Shown here: piece after piece, positions 42,436 through 51,714 of the stretch
How the letters are laid out: each line of letters starts with the position of its first letter
Numbering within the stretch: position 1 is the stretch's first letter
NCBI GenBank assembly: GCA_949289215.1
Contig: CASENC010000048.1
Span: forward strand, 1-64,000
Source: an uncultured Bacteroidales bacterium
Lineage (GTDB): Bacteria; Bacteroidota; Bacteroidia; Bacteroidales; Muribaculaceae
Length of the DNA stretch: 64,000 bases
Direction: 5' to 3'
Position numbers and translations under genes: made by a program
Notes under the pieces: generated by a model
Databases searched by the model: none
Told to the model about the DNA's origin: nothing
The model's input: the letters and a program-made list of their open reading frames with translations, nothing else

Positions 42436-43206
42436 TCAGGCGTGTTTTAACCTGAAAAGTGTGCAGGCCGATTTGTCGGTTATTGCCGATACTTCTTCAT
42501 CGGTTACACCAAGGTGGGTCGCTATGCAGGCAGCGATGTCGGGAATATAGCCGCTTTCGTTGCGGCGGCCGCGGTGTGGCACAGGTGCAAGATAAGGCGA
42601 GTCGGTTTCAAGTAAAATGCGGTCAAGTCCTATCTCGGGTAAAACGGCAGGCACTTGTGACCGCTTGAACGTAACCACTCCGTTTATGCCGAAATAGAAA
42701 TCGCCATAATGTCGAATACGCCGCACATCATCGATTGTACCACCAAAACTGTGAAACACACCTTGTGGCAATTGCTCAAATCGGTCAAATACTTGTAATA
42801 CTTCGTCAAGCCCGTTACGGCAATGTATTATTATAGGTAAGTCACGTTCTAAAGCCCAACCTATTTGTTCGGCAAAAGCATCCATTTGTTCTGTGCGAAA
42901 CGTCGTGTCCCAATACATATCGATGCCTATTTCACCAATTGCGACTATCGGCCGTTCTTCGATTCGGGCGGCTATGGCATCAAGAGCCTGCTTGTAATCG
43001 TTACCGATTTCGGTAGGGTGCAATCCCATTGCTATAGATGTATAACATGGATATGCGTCATGAAGCTCATACATCGGTTGGACAGTAGTCAAATCGACAT
43101 TTGGCAACACTATGTGACTTATTCCGGCTGCCTGGGCGCGGGATACCACTTGGTCGCGGTCTTCGTCAAATTCGGGCAGGTAGATGTGCGAATGTGTGTC
43201 GATCAT
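42436..43206 (-). CDS. TatD-family metal-dependent hydrolase
   Basis: 256 residues, TIM-barrel metallohydrolase. N-terminal metal site DTHSHIYLPEF, then MGLHPTEIG, IVAIGEIGIDMYW, IIHCRNGLDEV, GVFHSFGG, and LLETDSPYLAPVPHRGRRNE near the end, all in TatD order. Family members act as DNases or related phosphodiesterases in DNA repair or tRNA quality control; which activity applies here is unknown. Its ATG overlaps the end of the prenyl synthase gene by 4 nt. Confidence 0.94.
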   Translation of the reverse strand: MIDTHSHIYLPEFDEDRDQVVSRAQAAGISHIVLPNVDLTTVQPMYELHDAYPCYTSIAMGLHPTEIGNDYKQALDAIAARIEERPIVAIGEIGIDMYWDTTFRTEQMDAFAEQIGWALERDLPIIIHCRNGLDEVLQVFDRFEQLPQGVFHSFGGTIDDVRRIRHYGDFYFGINGVVTFKRSQVPAVLPEIGLDRILLETDSPYLAPVPHRGRRNESGYIPDIAACIATHLGVTDEEVSAITDKSACTLFRLKHA

Positions 43207-44180
43207 TTTTTGCGGCCTACAAGCATTGTTGCTAAATTACGGAAAGCCCGACGTGCATCGTCGTCCATAGGCACATTTTCGAGCCATTCGAGTGATTGCC
43301 ATGTATATTGGGCAATTACTTTTTCGGCTTTTTGTGCAATGCCAAGACGGTCATATATATTGCGTACTGCGGTAATCTTGTCGGCGCGGTGTGCAGGCTC
43401 GTTGTCGGCAAGCCAGCGCTTTAGTTCTATTGCATCATTGCCTGTAGCTTCGGTCATGGCATTTATGAGCATATAAGTTTTTTTGTTGTTGGCAATGTCG
43501 CCACCAAGTTCTTTGCCAAAAGTGGCAGGGTCGCCATATACGTCAAGCAAGTCGTCTTGCAGTTGGAATGCAAGCCCAAGGTCGCACCCGTACCTGTATA
43601 GCGCATCGGTAGCTTTTTCATCGGCACCGCCTATTATCGCACCTATTTTGCAGGCGCAACCAAGCAATACGCTTGTTTTCAAGCGTATCATATCGATATA
43701 TTCACATTCAGTAACATCATCGCGTTGCTCAAAGTCAACATCATATTGCTGTCCTTCATACACTTCCATTGCCGTGCGATTGAATGTGTCAAGCACTCGT
43801 GGAAGCACATCGGCCGATGTGCGTGTTATGAATTGTCCGGCCATTGTGAGCATGGCATCGCCCGAAAGTATTGCCGTGTTGTCGTTCCACTTCACATGAA
43901 CTGTCGGGTGGCCGCGGCGCAAGTCGGCACGGTCCATTACATCGTCGTGCAGCAAAGTGAAATTATGATATAGTTCTATTCCCACTGCGGCATCAAGAGC
44001 TTTGTCACAGTTTCCTGCAAATGCGTCACACGCCATCAGTGCAAGTACCGGGCGCAGGCGTTTGCCCCCGAGCGACATGGTGTAGGCAATAGGTTCGTAT
44101 AATCCGGCCGGTTGTGCGGGATAGTTGATGGCTGCTACAGCTCGGTTTGCCTTGTCAACATATTCTTCAAAATTCAACAT
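43203..44180 (-). CDS. Polyprenyl (farnesyl/geranylgeranyl-type) diphosphate synthase
   Basis: 325 residues, all-helical trans-prenyltransferase. First Asp-rich motif LLHDDVMDRADLRRG; GGKRLRPVLALMACDA upstream; second Asp-rich motif FQLQDDLLDVYGDPATFGKELGGDI. It condenses IPP with allylic diphosphates, using isoprenoid units from the pathway to which ispD (20438) also belongs. Chain length cannot be set from sequence by eye; residues before the first motif (YHNFTL) suggest a short-chain product. Middle gene of the unit small lipoprotein / synthase / tatD. Confidence 0.93.
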   Translation of the reverse strand: MLNFEEYVDKANRAVAAINYPAQPAGLYEPIAYTMSLGGKRLRPVLALMACDAFAGNCDKALDAAVGIELYHNFTLLHDDVMDRADLRRGHPTVHVKWNDNTAILSGDAMLTMAGQFITRTSADVLPRVLDTFNRTAMEVYEGQQYDVDFEQRDDVTECEYIDMIRLKTSVLLGCACKIGAIIGGADEKATDALYRYGCDLGLAFQLQDDLLDVYGDPATFGKELGGDIANNKKTYMLINAMTEATGNDAIELKRWLADNEPAHRADKITAVRNIYDRLGIAQKAEKVIAQYTWQSLEWLENVPMDDDARRAFRNLATMLVGRKK

Positions 44181-44218
44181 AATTTTTTATTCGGATATTA
44201 TTGGGTTATTACCATGGA

Positions 44219-44542
44219 TTAATGTTTGTGAGCGGTTGCGGCATTAAACAGCTCGCTTGCGAGCCTTGGGTTATGCTGTTTCACATATCGGCGAAAAGCT
44301 GCATCGAATGTGTCGGCAGCAGCTGTGTCGCCCAGTAACATATATTCGCTTTGTACCGATTTCGCGTGTAATACGCAGTCTTGCAGATGCATAAGCCCGA
44401 CACTGTCACTTGCTACCACTTTAGCGGCTGCAATTTCGGCACGTTCACGGGCTTCGGCGGTTAATCTGCTTTCTTCTTCACCGGTGGCTCCGCAGCTCGT
44501 GAGGCAAATTGCTGCGATGAGCAACAGCATATGATGTTTCAT
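44219..44542 (-). CDS. Small lipoprotein of unknown function
   Basis: 107 residues. Lipoprotein signal with ICLTSC, acylated Cys 17. The mature part is helical and charged: RLTAEARERAEIAAAKVV, then LGDTAAADTFDAAFRRYV and a His-rich end. No known domain recognised. It lies 38 nt before the prenyl synthase gene on the same strand and is probably co-transcribed with it. Own promoter at 44592. Confidence 0.8.
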   Translation of the reverse strand: MKHHMLLLIAAICLTSCGATGEEESRLTAEARERAEIAAAKVVASDSVGLMHLQDCVLHAKSVQSEYMLLGDTAAADTFDAAFRRYVKQHNPRLASELFNAATAHKH

Positions 44543-44591
44543 AAATCGATATTCTATATTTTAAATTTTTATTCCTGTTTCAAAGGTATTG

Positions 44592-44599
44592 CAAATTTA
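44592..44599 (-). promoter_or_regulatory. -7 element of the lipoprotein / prenyl synthase / tatD unit
   Basis: Minus-strand TAAATTTG followed by C, about 50 nt before ATG 44542. A second -7 match, TACCTTTG (44588-44581), lies just downstream and could be an alternative. Confidence 0.55.
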
Positions 44600-44616
44600 C
44601 GAAGTAATTACGACAT

Positions 44617-44637
44617 AAAAAAAGGCACTTATGTGCC
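44617..44637 (-). terminator. Small terminator-like hairpin upstream of the lipoprotein promoter
   Basis: GGCAC (44624-44628) / GTGCC (44633-44637) followed on the minus strand by seven T (44623-44617). No minus-strand gene ends here. Confidence 0.4.
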
Positions 44638-44698
44638 GCGTGGAGACGACCTAAACATTTTTTAAAGACAACTTTATGGTTTTACCACATTGATGCAC

Positions 44699-44706
44699 TA
44701 ACTTTG
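44699..44706 (+). promoter_or_regulatory. -7 element of rsfS-ftsH
   Basis: TAACTTTG; a degenerate TTTATG lies about 20 nt upstream. Leader of about 20 nt before ATG 44735. Confidence 0.55.
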
Positions 44707-44734
44707 TACGATTAATTGGCACTAAAACAAATAT

Positions 44735-45094
44735 ATGACAGAACAAAAGCAATTATTGGACAGCATTATCGAAGGTATTCAAGAACGTAAAGGAAAGAAA
44801 ATCACATTGGTTGACTTAAGTGGTATTGAGAATGTTGCTACACAGAATTTCATAATCTGCCAAGGCACATCGACGATGCACGTTTCTTCCATAGCCGACA
44901 GCATAAGGGAATATGTAAGGGAAAAAACAGGCGACAAACCGTTTAACTATGACGGGTATGAAAGTTCGCAATGGATTGTAATCGACTATGGCACGATTTA
45001 TGTTCATGTATTTTTACCTGAATATCGTGAACGATATAATTTGGAACAGTTGTGGAGCGACGCGCCGATAACCGAAGTTCCCGACCTTGACTAA
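44735..45094 (+). CDS. rsfS: Ribosome silencing factor RsfS
   Basis: 119 residues. It binds ribosomal protein uL14 on the 50S subunit and blocks subunit joining when nutrients are low. Signatures: KKITLVDLSGIENVATQNFIICQG, then GDKPFNYDGYESSQWIVIDYG and VHVFLPEYRERYNLEQLW. The usual family has DY in the first strand turn; this one has DLSG, a common Bacteroidota variant. Co-transcribed with ftsH (24-nt gap), a pairing often seen in Bacteroidales. Confidence 0.95.
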   Translation: MTEQKQLLDSIIEGIQERKGKKITLVDLSGIENVATQNFIICQGTSTMHVSSIADSIREYVREKTGDKPFNYDGYESSQWIVIDYGTIYVHVFLPEYRERYNLEQLWSDAPITEVPDLD

Positions 45095-45118
45095 CAACGA
45101 CATTCACCTATTTTAGAT

Positions 45119-47185
45119 ATGAACAACCAACCAAGTAACGAGGCTCCTAAAATGAAACTGCCAAAGTTTAACATATTTTGGCTGTATGCCATTATATTGG
45201 CGGTTTTGATAGGGCTTTACATGATAAATAATGACAGTTATACGAAACCGGTCGATTGGACTCAATTCGAGAAATATGTACAGCATGGCGGTGTGACCGA
45301 TATCATTGTGGTAGCCAACAAAAATGTCGCCGAAGGTGTCCTCACCGACTCCCTCGCTCGGAAAATTTTTCCTGAATATCAAAAATCTACAACCGCACAG
45401 GCTCGTATTGTTACCGACATACCATCGACCGACAAAATGCAAGAAAAAATCGACCAATGGGAGGCCGACGGTGTGTTTAGCGGAAATGTGAAATATGAAA
45501 AAGGAAGCGATTTCGGCGGATTCCTGTGGAGCTTGTGGCCTATATTGCTGCTTGTGGTGCTGTGGTACTTTTTCATGCGGCGTATGTCGGGTGGCGTCGG
45601 AGGTTCGGGCGGCGGTGTTTTCAATGTGGGGAAATCGCGAGCTAAATTGTTTGACAAGGATAACAGTACTAATGTTACATTTAACGATGTGGCAGGCTTG
45701 CAAGAAGCGAAAACCGAGGTTGCTGAGATTGTGGATTTCTTGAAAACGCCTCAAAAATATACCGAGCTTGGTGGAAAAATCCCAAAGGGAGCTTTGCTCG
45801 TAGGCCCTCCGGGAACCGGAAAGACGCTACTTGCAAAAGCGGTGGCAGGTGAAGCCAATGTGCCGTTCTTCTCGATGTCGGGTTCCGATTTTGTGGAAAT
45901 GTTTGTCGGTGTGGGCGCATCACGTGTGCGAGACCTTTTTAGGCAAGCCAAGGAGAAAGCTCCTTGCATTGTGTTTATCGACGAAATCGATGCCGTAGGT
46001 CGTGCACGTGGTAAAAATCCAAATATGGGAGCCAACGATGAGCGAGAAAACACGCTTAACCAGTTATTAACCGAAATGGACGGTTTTGGGACCAACAGCG
46101 GTGTAATCATACTTGCGGCCACCAACCGTGCTGACATTCTTGACAAGGCATTGCTGCGTGCCGGGCGTTTCGACCGCCAAATATATGTCGATCTGCCTGA
46201 CCTTAACGGTCGGAAGGAGATTTTCAAGGTGCACCTGAAAAATATAAAGAAAGATGACAGTGTCGATCTTGATTTGCTCGCACGGCAAACACCGGGATTC
46301 TCGGGTGCCGATATTGCCAATGTGTGCAACGAGGCTGCGTTGATAGCCGCCCGTCGTAAGAATAGTTGTGTGCAGAAGCAAGATTTTATGGATGCCGTTG
46401 ACCGCATAGTGGGAGGACTTGAAAAGAAATCGGTCATCACCACCGAGGAAGAACGCCGGTCCATTGCCATACATGAAGCAGGGCATGCCACCATAAGCTG
46501 GCATTTGCAATATGCCAACCCGCTTGTCAAGGTGACAATCGTGCCACGTGGCAAAGCCCTTGGTGCGGCTTGGTATTTGCCTGAAGAACGCCAAATCAGC
46601 ACTTATGAAGCTATGCTTGATGAAATGTGCTCTACACTTGGCGGACGAGCTGCCGAAGAATTATTCCTTGGTCACATATCTTCGGGCGCAGCCAACGACC
46701 TTGAGCGTGTAACCAAACAGGCTTATGCGATGGTTGCATACTTTGGCATGAGCAAGAAGCTGCCCAACTTGTGTTACTATGATTCGACAGGACAATCATA
46801 TGGTTTTACAAAACCTTACAGCGAGGAACGTGCAAAGATTATCGATGAAGAAGTGTCGCGTATTATTTCGGAACAATATGAGCGCGCCAAGGAAATATTG
46901 CACAAATATGCCGACGGGCACGGCAAGCTCACCGAGATGTTGCTGTCGCGTGAGGTCATTTATACCGATGACGTTGAAAATATCTTCGGGAAACGCCCAT
47001 GGGTGTCTCGTACCGATGAGATATTGAAGATTAATGAAGAAATAGAAGAAAAACGCAGGAAAGAAGAGGAAGCCGGGAAGAATGTCGAGCCTCAAAATAA
47101 CGAGGACAAGGACGTTAAGGGAACAGGTAAGCCAGAGACGACACCGCCCCCGTTTTCAAAGCAAGAGGACGACAACATAAAATGA
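45119..47185 (+). CDS. ftsH: ATP-dependent zinc metalloprotease FtsH
   Basis: 688 residues, inner-membrane AAA+ protease for quality control. Two membrane segments (about 18-38 and 137-155) frame a periplasmic domain. Walker A GPPGTGKT (229-236), Walker [17 protein letters not shown], second region of homology with [11 protein letters not shown], zinc site HEAGH (452-456). A charged, Pro-rich tail ([25 protein letters not shown]) extends the C-terminus as in other Bacteroidota. All catalytic residues are present. Follows rsfS in one transcript and ends at the terminator 47215-47247. Confidence 0.98.
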   Translation: MNNQPSNEAPKMKLPKFNIFWLYAIILAVLIGLYMINNDSYTKPVDWTQFEKYVQHGGVTDIIVVANKNVAEGVLTDSLARKIFPEYQKSTTAQARIVTDIPSTDKMQEKIDQWEADGVFSGNVKYEKGSDFGGFLWSLWPILLLVVLWYFFMRRMSGGVGGSGGGVFNVGKSRAKLFDKDNSTNVTFNDVAGLQEAKTEVAEIVDFLKTPQKYTELGGKIPKGALLVGPPGTGKTLLAKAVAGEANVPFFSMSGSDFVEMFVGVGASRVRDLFRQAKEKAPCIVFIDEIDAVGRARGKNPNMGANDERENTLNQLLTEMDGFGTNSGVIILAATNRADILDKALLRAGRFDRQIYVDLPDLNGRKEIFKVHLKNIKKDDSVDLDLLARQTPGFSGADIANVCNEAALIAARRKNSCVQKQDFMDAVDRIVGGLEKKSVITTEEERRSIAIHEAGHATISWHLQYANPLVKVTIVPRGKALGAAWYLPEERQISTYEAMLDEMCSTLGGRAAEELFLGHISSGAANDLERVTKQAYAMVAYFGMSKKLPNLCYYDSTGQSYGFTKPYSEERAKIIDEEVSRIISEQYERAKEILHKYADGHGKLTEMLLSREVIYTDDVENIFGKRPWVSRTDEILKINEEIEEKRRKEEEAGKNVEPQNNEDKDVKGTGKPETTPPPFSKQEDDNIK

Positions 47186-47214
47186 AGTTGTGTGAAAAAT
47201 TGAAACGCAATGGT

Positions 47215-47247
47215 AAAAAACGGACGGTAATAACCGTCCGTTTTTTT
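47215..47247. terminator. Bidirectional terminator between ftsH and trpB
   Basis: AAAAAACGGACGGT / ACCGTCCGTTTTTTT stem with a tiny loop, serving ftsH (+) and the TrpB-like gene (-). Confidence 0.9.
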
Positions 47248-47280
47248 ACTGTATGTTACACATGTCGCAGATGATATAAG

Positions 47281-48639
47281 TTACAGGGATTGGAGCGGGG
47301 CGGTGTTACGTGCTATTTCGGAGTCGGGAACTTGATAGTTGTTTAGGTCTCCTGCGAAATAGCTGTCATAGGCACTCATGTCTATGAGTCCGTGGCCTGA
47401 CAAGTTGAACAAGATTACTTGCCGACGGCCTTCTTCACGGGCTTGCAGTGCACAACGTATTGCCGAGGCTATGGCGTGTGAAGATTCGGGTGCGGGAATG
47501 ATACCTTCGGCACGGGCGAAGAGAGTTGCGGCATTGAATGTTTCAAGTTGTGGTATGTCCATAGCTTCGATAAGCCCGTCGTGTTTCAGGCAGCTTATTA
47601 TCGACCCTGCACCGTGGTAACGAAGCCCGCCTGCATGAATGTTGGCCGGAGCGAAATTGTGGCCAAGCGAATACATGGGTATGAGCGGCGTATAACCGGC
47701 TTCGTCGCCATAGTCGTAGCATAGTTTGCCACGGGTTAGCTTGGGGCACGATTCCGGTTCGGCGGCAATGAAGCGGGTTTCGGCATTACCTGCAAGATTA
47801 TGCCGCAGGAACGGGAATGATATTCCCGAGAAATTGCTGCCGCCACCGAAACAACCAATCACCACATCGGGATATTCGCCTGCCATTTGCATTTGCTTTT
47901 CGGCTTCAAGCCCTATTACCGTTTGGTGCAGGGCAACGTGGTTTAGAACAGAGCCAAGCACGTATTTGCAATTAGGCGTGGTCATGGCAAGTTCCACAGC
48001 TTCGGAGATTGCCGTCCCAAGAGAACCTTGGTAGGTGGGGTTCTTGGTGATGATGTCTTTCCCGGCGCGGGTTGACATACTCGGCGAGGCAATCACTTCG
48101 GCACCGTAGGTTTCCATTATTGAACGGCGGTATGGCTTTTGGTTGTAGGATACCTTAACCATATATACTGCCAGTTCGAGCCCGAAGTGCTTTGCTGCCA
48201 TCGACAGTGCTGCGCCCCATTGTCCTGCACCGGTTTCGGTGGTGATGTTGGTCACGCCCTCTTGTTTGCAATAATAGGCTTGTGCTATGGCCGAGTTGAG
48301 TTTGTGTGAACCTACTGGGCTGACACTTTCGTTTTTGAAATATATATGAGCCGGTGTGTCGAGTGCGCGTTCAAGTCCGGTGGCGCGTACAAGTGGAGTA
48401 GGTCTCCATATCTTGTACATTTCACGCACTTCTTCGGGGATTTCTATCCATGCGTCGGTATCGTTCATTTCTTGATGCGACGCTGCACGCGAGAACAGTG
48501 GATACAAGTCTTCTTCTTTCATTGGCTGCCCGGTTTTGGGATTTTTCATCGGCAGAGGTTTATTTTTCATTTCAGCAAGAATGTTGTACCATGCAGTAGG
48601 TATCTCTTGTTCCGGGAGGATAAATTTCTTTGTTTTCAT
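47281..48639 (-). CDS. trpB: TrpB2-type tryptophan synthase beta-like PLP enzyme
   Basis: 452 residues from ATG 48639 (MKTKKFILPEQEIPTAWYN). PLP enzyme of the TrpB2 branch, joining indole and serine. PLP Lys in SPVGSHKLNSA; ETGAGQWG; phosphate loop CFGGGSNF; C-terminal FNLSGHGLIDMSAYD. The opening PTAWYNILAEM and the PMKEEDLYPLF insert are TrpB2-specific. No trpA or other trp gene is nearby, so it may work alone, for example in indole salvage. The frame is open to an ATG at 48732, but those 31 residues are hydrophobic and not in the family. Confidence 0.93.
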   Translation of the reverse strand: MKTKKFILPEQEIPTAWYNILAEMKNKPLPMKNPKTGQPMKEEDLYPLFSRAASHQEMNDTDAWIEIPEEVREMYKIWRPTPLVRATGLERALDTPAHIYFKNESVSPVGSHKLNSAIAQAYYCKQEGVTNITTETGAGQWGAALSMAAKHFGLELAVYMVKVSYNQKPYRRSIMETYGAEVIASPSMSTRAGKDIITKNPTYQGSLGTAISEAVELAMTTPNCKYVLGSVLNHVALHQTVIGLEAEKQMQMAGEYPDVVIGCFGGGSNFSGISFPFLRHNLAGNAETRFIAAEPESCPKLTRGKLCYDYGDEAGYTPLIPMYSLGHNFAPANIHAGGLRYHGAGSIISCLKHDGLIEAMDIPQLETFNAATLFARAEGIIPAPESSHAIASAIRCALQAREEGRRQVILFNLSGHGLIDMSAYDSYFAGDLNNYQVPDSEIARNTAPLQSL

Positions 48640-48871
48640 AATTATACGTTTAAATTGAATGTTAATGCAAAATAAGTGTATGGAAATTAAAAAAACAAGA
48701 GAAGTATAGAATATTTTGTGTATATTATGCAAAAATATCGTTTTTATCGATCTACTACCGTTATAAATATTTCATTTGATATTTTTATCAAGGTTAGTCA
48801 TGTTAAATAATAGTTAAAAGACTAGTAGCAGTTTTGAAATTTGAAGAATAATACAGTTATTTATATTAACA

Positions 48872-48895
48872 ATTTTGTTAGTCAAATTTGTTTAA
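48872..48895 (+). promoter_or_regulatory. Possible promoter/operator of the TetR-efflux operon
   Basis: A degenerate -7 CAAATTTG (48883-48890) lies 21 nt before ATG 48912. It overlaps an imperfect inverted repeat built on AATTTTGTTA and CAAATTTGTTT, a possible site for the TetR protein encoded next. Weak evidence. Confidence 0.3.
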
Positions 48896-48911
48896 TAAAA
48901 AAGTTTGCGAT

Positions 48912-49544
48912 ATGAATAAAAAACATGATCATTCCTATGACACGGAAACAAGAATACTTCAAGCAGCCGAGAAGGAATTCTTTGAAAAAGGATATGCCGG
49001 TGCAAGAACGGCATCTATTGCCGAGGCTGCCGGTGTAACTCATGCCATGCTTCATTATTATTTTCGTACGAAAGACAAACTTTTTGAACGGATTGTGTCG
49101 AAGAAGATAAGTATGTTGGGCGACATTATCTTGTGCGCTATTGGTGAAAACAGTTTGCCACTGGAAGACAGAATCAGGCAAGGGATAGAGCAGCATTTTG
49201 ATTTCATTTCCCTTAATCGTGATTTGCCCAGGTTTGTAGTCAACGAAGTCCTCTCTCACCCTGAGCGGGTAGATATGCTTAAAACAGGAGTACAGAATAT
49301 CGTAAACAACTTGTTGAATAATCTGCAACAAGAGATTGACGAATATGCGGCCAAAGGATTATGCAAGCAGACTGATGCCCGGATGTTGCTCATCGACATT
49401 GTGTCGCTCAACATATTTCCTTTTATAGCGGCTCCCATTGTAAAAGGGGCTATAGGCCATTTATATGCCAGCTATGATGACTTTTTGGTCGCTCGCAAAC
49501 AAGAGAATGTAGAAACTATTTTGAGAAAACTTAAAATTCATTGA
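48912..49544 (+). CDS. TetR-family transcriptional regulator
   Basis: 210 residues from ATG 48912. N-terminal TetR helix-turn-helix: TRILQAAEKEFFEKGYAGARTASIAEAAGVTHAMLHYYFRTKDKLFERIV, a full match to the family layout. The C-terminal ligand domain is diverse, as usual. The stop is 2 nt before the tolC start, so it is in the same operon and probably represses it until a ligand binds. A TTG at 48888 is in frame but coincides with the -7 element. Confidence 0.93.
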   Translation: MNKKHDHSYDTETRILQAAEKEFFEKGYAGARTASIAEAAGVTHAMLHYYFRTKDKLFERIVSKKISMLGDIILCAIGENSLPLEDRIRQGIEQHFDFISLNRDLPRFVVNEVLSHPERVDMLKTGVQNIVNNLLNNLQQEIDEYAAKGLCKQTDARMLLIDIVSLNIFPFIAAPIVKGAIGHLYASYDDFLVARKQENVETILRKLKIH

Positions 49545-49546
49545 TT

Positions 49547-50830
49547 ATGTTGAAACTGTATCTGTTCTTAGCATTGTCACTGTTTACAAGTGTTCATTTG
49601 TTTGCTCAAGTAACATTGGAGGAGTGTATTGCATTTGCGCAAGATAATTATCCGCTTATCCGAAAGTATGATTTGTTAAATCAAATAAAAGAGGTTAATC
49701 TATCGGATATTAATAAAAGTTGGTTACCGCAAATTACTGTATATGGCCAAGGTACCGTGCAGAACGCGACACCTTCATTTCCGGAGTCACTGGCCGAGAT
49801 AATCAGTCATACCGGTACTTCAGTTTCAGGATTGAATGAATGGCAATATAAAATAGGTGCCGACATTAACCAAAACATTTGGGATGGGGGCGCGTCGAAA
49901 ATACAACGTAAGATAGAACGTACCGAGGATGCAGAACGGCAGGCTGCCATGGAAGTCCGGCTTTATGCAATCAGGGAACGGGTCGAAGATTTGTTTTTTG
50001 GAATATTGCTTATCGAGGAACAAGTTAAGCAAACCAAAAATATGCAGACATTATTACAAAGTAATCTTGCCAAGTTGCAAGTGATGTATGAAAACGGCAC
50101 AGCTATGCAAAGCGATGTAGATATGGTGGAGGCGCAATACCTCACTACTGTCCAACAGCTCACTCAGGCAGAAAGCACGGCGAAGAGCTACCGGGAAGTC
50201 CTGGAGATATTTACCGGGAAAAAGCTCGTTGGGCAGGAATTGGTAAAACCAGACGCGTCAGTTCCACAAGATTTAGTACCCGACCGTCCCGAATTAAAGC
50301 ATTTTGGAGCGCAACTGCAAGCCAATGAGGCGAAAATTGCAAGTATTACGGCAAGCACAATGCCTAAAATAGGATTGTTTGCCCAAGCTTATTATGGCTA
50401 TCCGGGATTTGATTATTTTGAAAGCATGATGAATCGTGATCTGTCATTCAATATACTTGCAGGGGTGAGAGTGTCCTGGAACATAGGTGCGTTTTACACG
50501 AAGAAAAATAATCGGCGGAAATTGCGCCTGTCATCAGACGATATTGCAGTGGAACGAGATGTGTTTCTGTTCAATACAAATATGCAGGTACGGTCGCAAC
50601 TTGACCATATTGAAGAACTGAAGGGTGTAATGGAAAAGAATGACCGGATAGTGGAATTGCGGACTAATGTCAGAAAAGCTGCCGAATCCCAATTAGACAA
50701 CGGTGTGATTGACGCAACCGCCTTGCTGACCAAGTTGACGGACGAGAAACAAGCCCGCCTCACAGCTTCGTATCATGAAATACAACTTCTTCAAAGTATT
50801 TATAAACTTAAATATACATTGAACAAATGA
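49547..50830 (+). CDS. TolC-family outer-membrane efflux channel
   Basis: 427 residues from ATG 49547. Signal peptide ends HLFAQ. Two TolC repeats with long helices: VTLEECIAFAQDNYPLIRK start, RVEDLFFGILLIEEQVKQT, GTAMQSDVDMVEAQYL, then the second repeat from DRPELKHFGAQLQANEAKI to NGVIDATALLTKLTDEKQARL. It forms the trimeric outer-membrane duct for the ABC pump encoded by the next five genes. The ATG of the adaptor gene overlaps its stop by 4 nt. Confidence 0.93.
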   Translation: MLKLYLFLALSLFTSVHLFAQVTLEECIAFAQDNYPLIRKYDLLNQIKEVNLSDINKSWLPQITVYGQGTVQNATPSFPESLAEIISHTGTSVSGLNEWQYKIGADINQNIWDGGASKIQRKIERTEDAERQAAMEVRLYAIRERVEDLFFGILLIEEQVKQTKNMQTLLQSNLAKLQVMYENGTAMQSDVDMVEAQYLTTVQQLTQAESTAKSYREVLEIFTGKKLVGQELVKPDASVPQDLVPDRPELKHFGAQLQANEAKIASITASTMPKIGLFAQAYYGYPGFDYFESMMNRDLSFNILAGVRVSWNIGAFYTKKNNRRKLRLSSDDIAVERDVFLFNTNMQVRSQLDHIEELKGVMEKNDRIVELRTNVRKAAESQLDNGVIDATALLTKLTDEKQARLTASYHEIQLLQSIYKLKYTLNK

Positions 50831-51714
50831 AAAAAATAGCATTATTCTTCGCATTCGTTTTGATAATGGTTTCTTGTCGAAACTCAATAGAATATGATGC
50901 TACAGGCATCTTCGAGGCGAATACTGTAACAGTGTCCTCAGAAACCAGTGGGAAACTTGTTTTGTTTGATATTAACGAGGGCGACAGCATTATAGCCGGG
51001 CAACAGGTAGGACTGGTGGATACTATTTTGCTTGCGTTACAGCAGAAACAATTGCACAGCCAGCAGTTGTCCACAGAGAAGTCATCGCCCGATATCGCTG
51101 CACAGGCTGCGGCGTTGAGGTCACAGATAGCCCACCAGCAGAACGAGTGCGACCGCATTGCCCGTCTGTTGGCTAACGGCGCGGCCACACAGAAACAGAG
51201 TGATGATGCTAATGCACAGTTGAGAACATTACGGGGAGAACTGGAAGGTTTGCTTTCCACTTTAGACAATAACCGCAGTTCCATTACCGAAAGTGTTTCA
51301 GCCTTGCAATATCAAAAGGAACAGATTGAAGAACAGATACGCAAGTGTTATATTTCTGCACCGATTACCGGAACTGTTTTACAGAAATATGCCGAGCAAG
51401 GTGAATATGCTACTCCCGGACGTCCACTTTTTAAAATGGCAAATTTAAATGACATATATTTGAGAAGCTATTTCACTGCATCACAGTTGGCCCATATCCG
51501 AATCGGGCAAGAAGTGACCGTAATTGCTGATTTTGGCGGAGATGAACGATATGAATATCCGGGCAGGATTGTTTGGATTGCACAGGAAAGTGAGTTCACG
51601 CCGAAGTCTATCCAAACACAAGACTCAAGAGCAAACCTTGTGTATGCCGTGAAAATAGCGGTAAAAAATGATGGTAGGCTGAAACTCGGGCAATATGGAG
51701 AGGTTCGCCTATGA
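50827..51714 (+). CDS. HlyD-type periplasmic adaptor lipoprotein
   Basis: 295 residues. The signal peptide ends in a lipobox, IMVSC (Cys 17). Lipoyl-like halves SETSGKLVLFDINEGDSIIAGQQVG and CYISAPITGTVLQKYAEQGEYATPG enclose a coiled-coil hairpin (about 75-175). The beta-barrel segment YLRSYFTASQLAHIRIGQEVTVIAD follows. It is similar to YbhG. It links the ABC-2 permeases in the inner membrane with the TolC channel. 4-nt overlaps with both neighbours show translational coupling. Confidence 0.93.
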   Translation: MKKIALFFAFVLIMVSCRNSIEYDATGIFEANTVTVSSETSGKLVLFDINEGDSIIAGQQVGLVDTILLALQQKQLHSQQLSTEKSSPDIAAQAAALRSQIAHQQNECDRIARLLANGAATQKQSDDANAQLRTLRGELEGLLSTLDNNRSSITESVSALQYQKEQIEEQIRKCYISAPITGTVLQKYAEQGEYATPGRPLFKMANLNDIYLRSYFTASQLAHIRIGQEVTVIADFGGDERYEYPGRIVWIAQESEFTPKSIQTQDSRANLVYAVKIAVKNDGRLKLGQYGEVRL

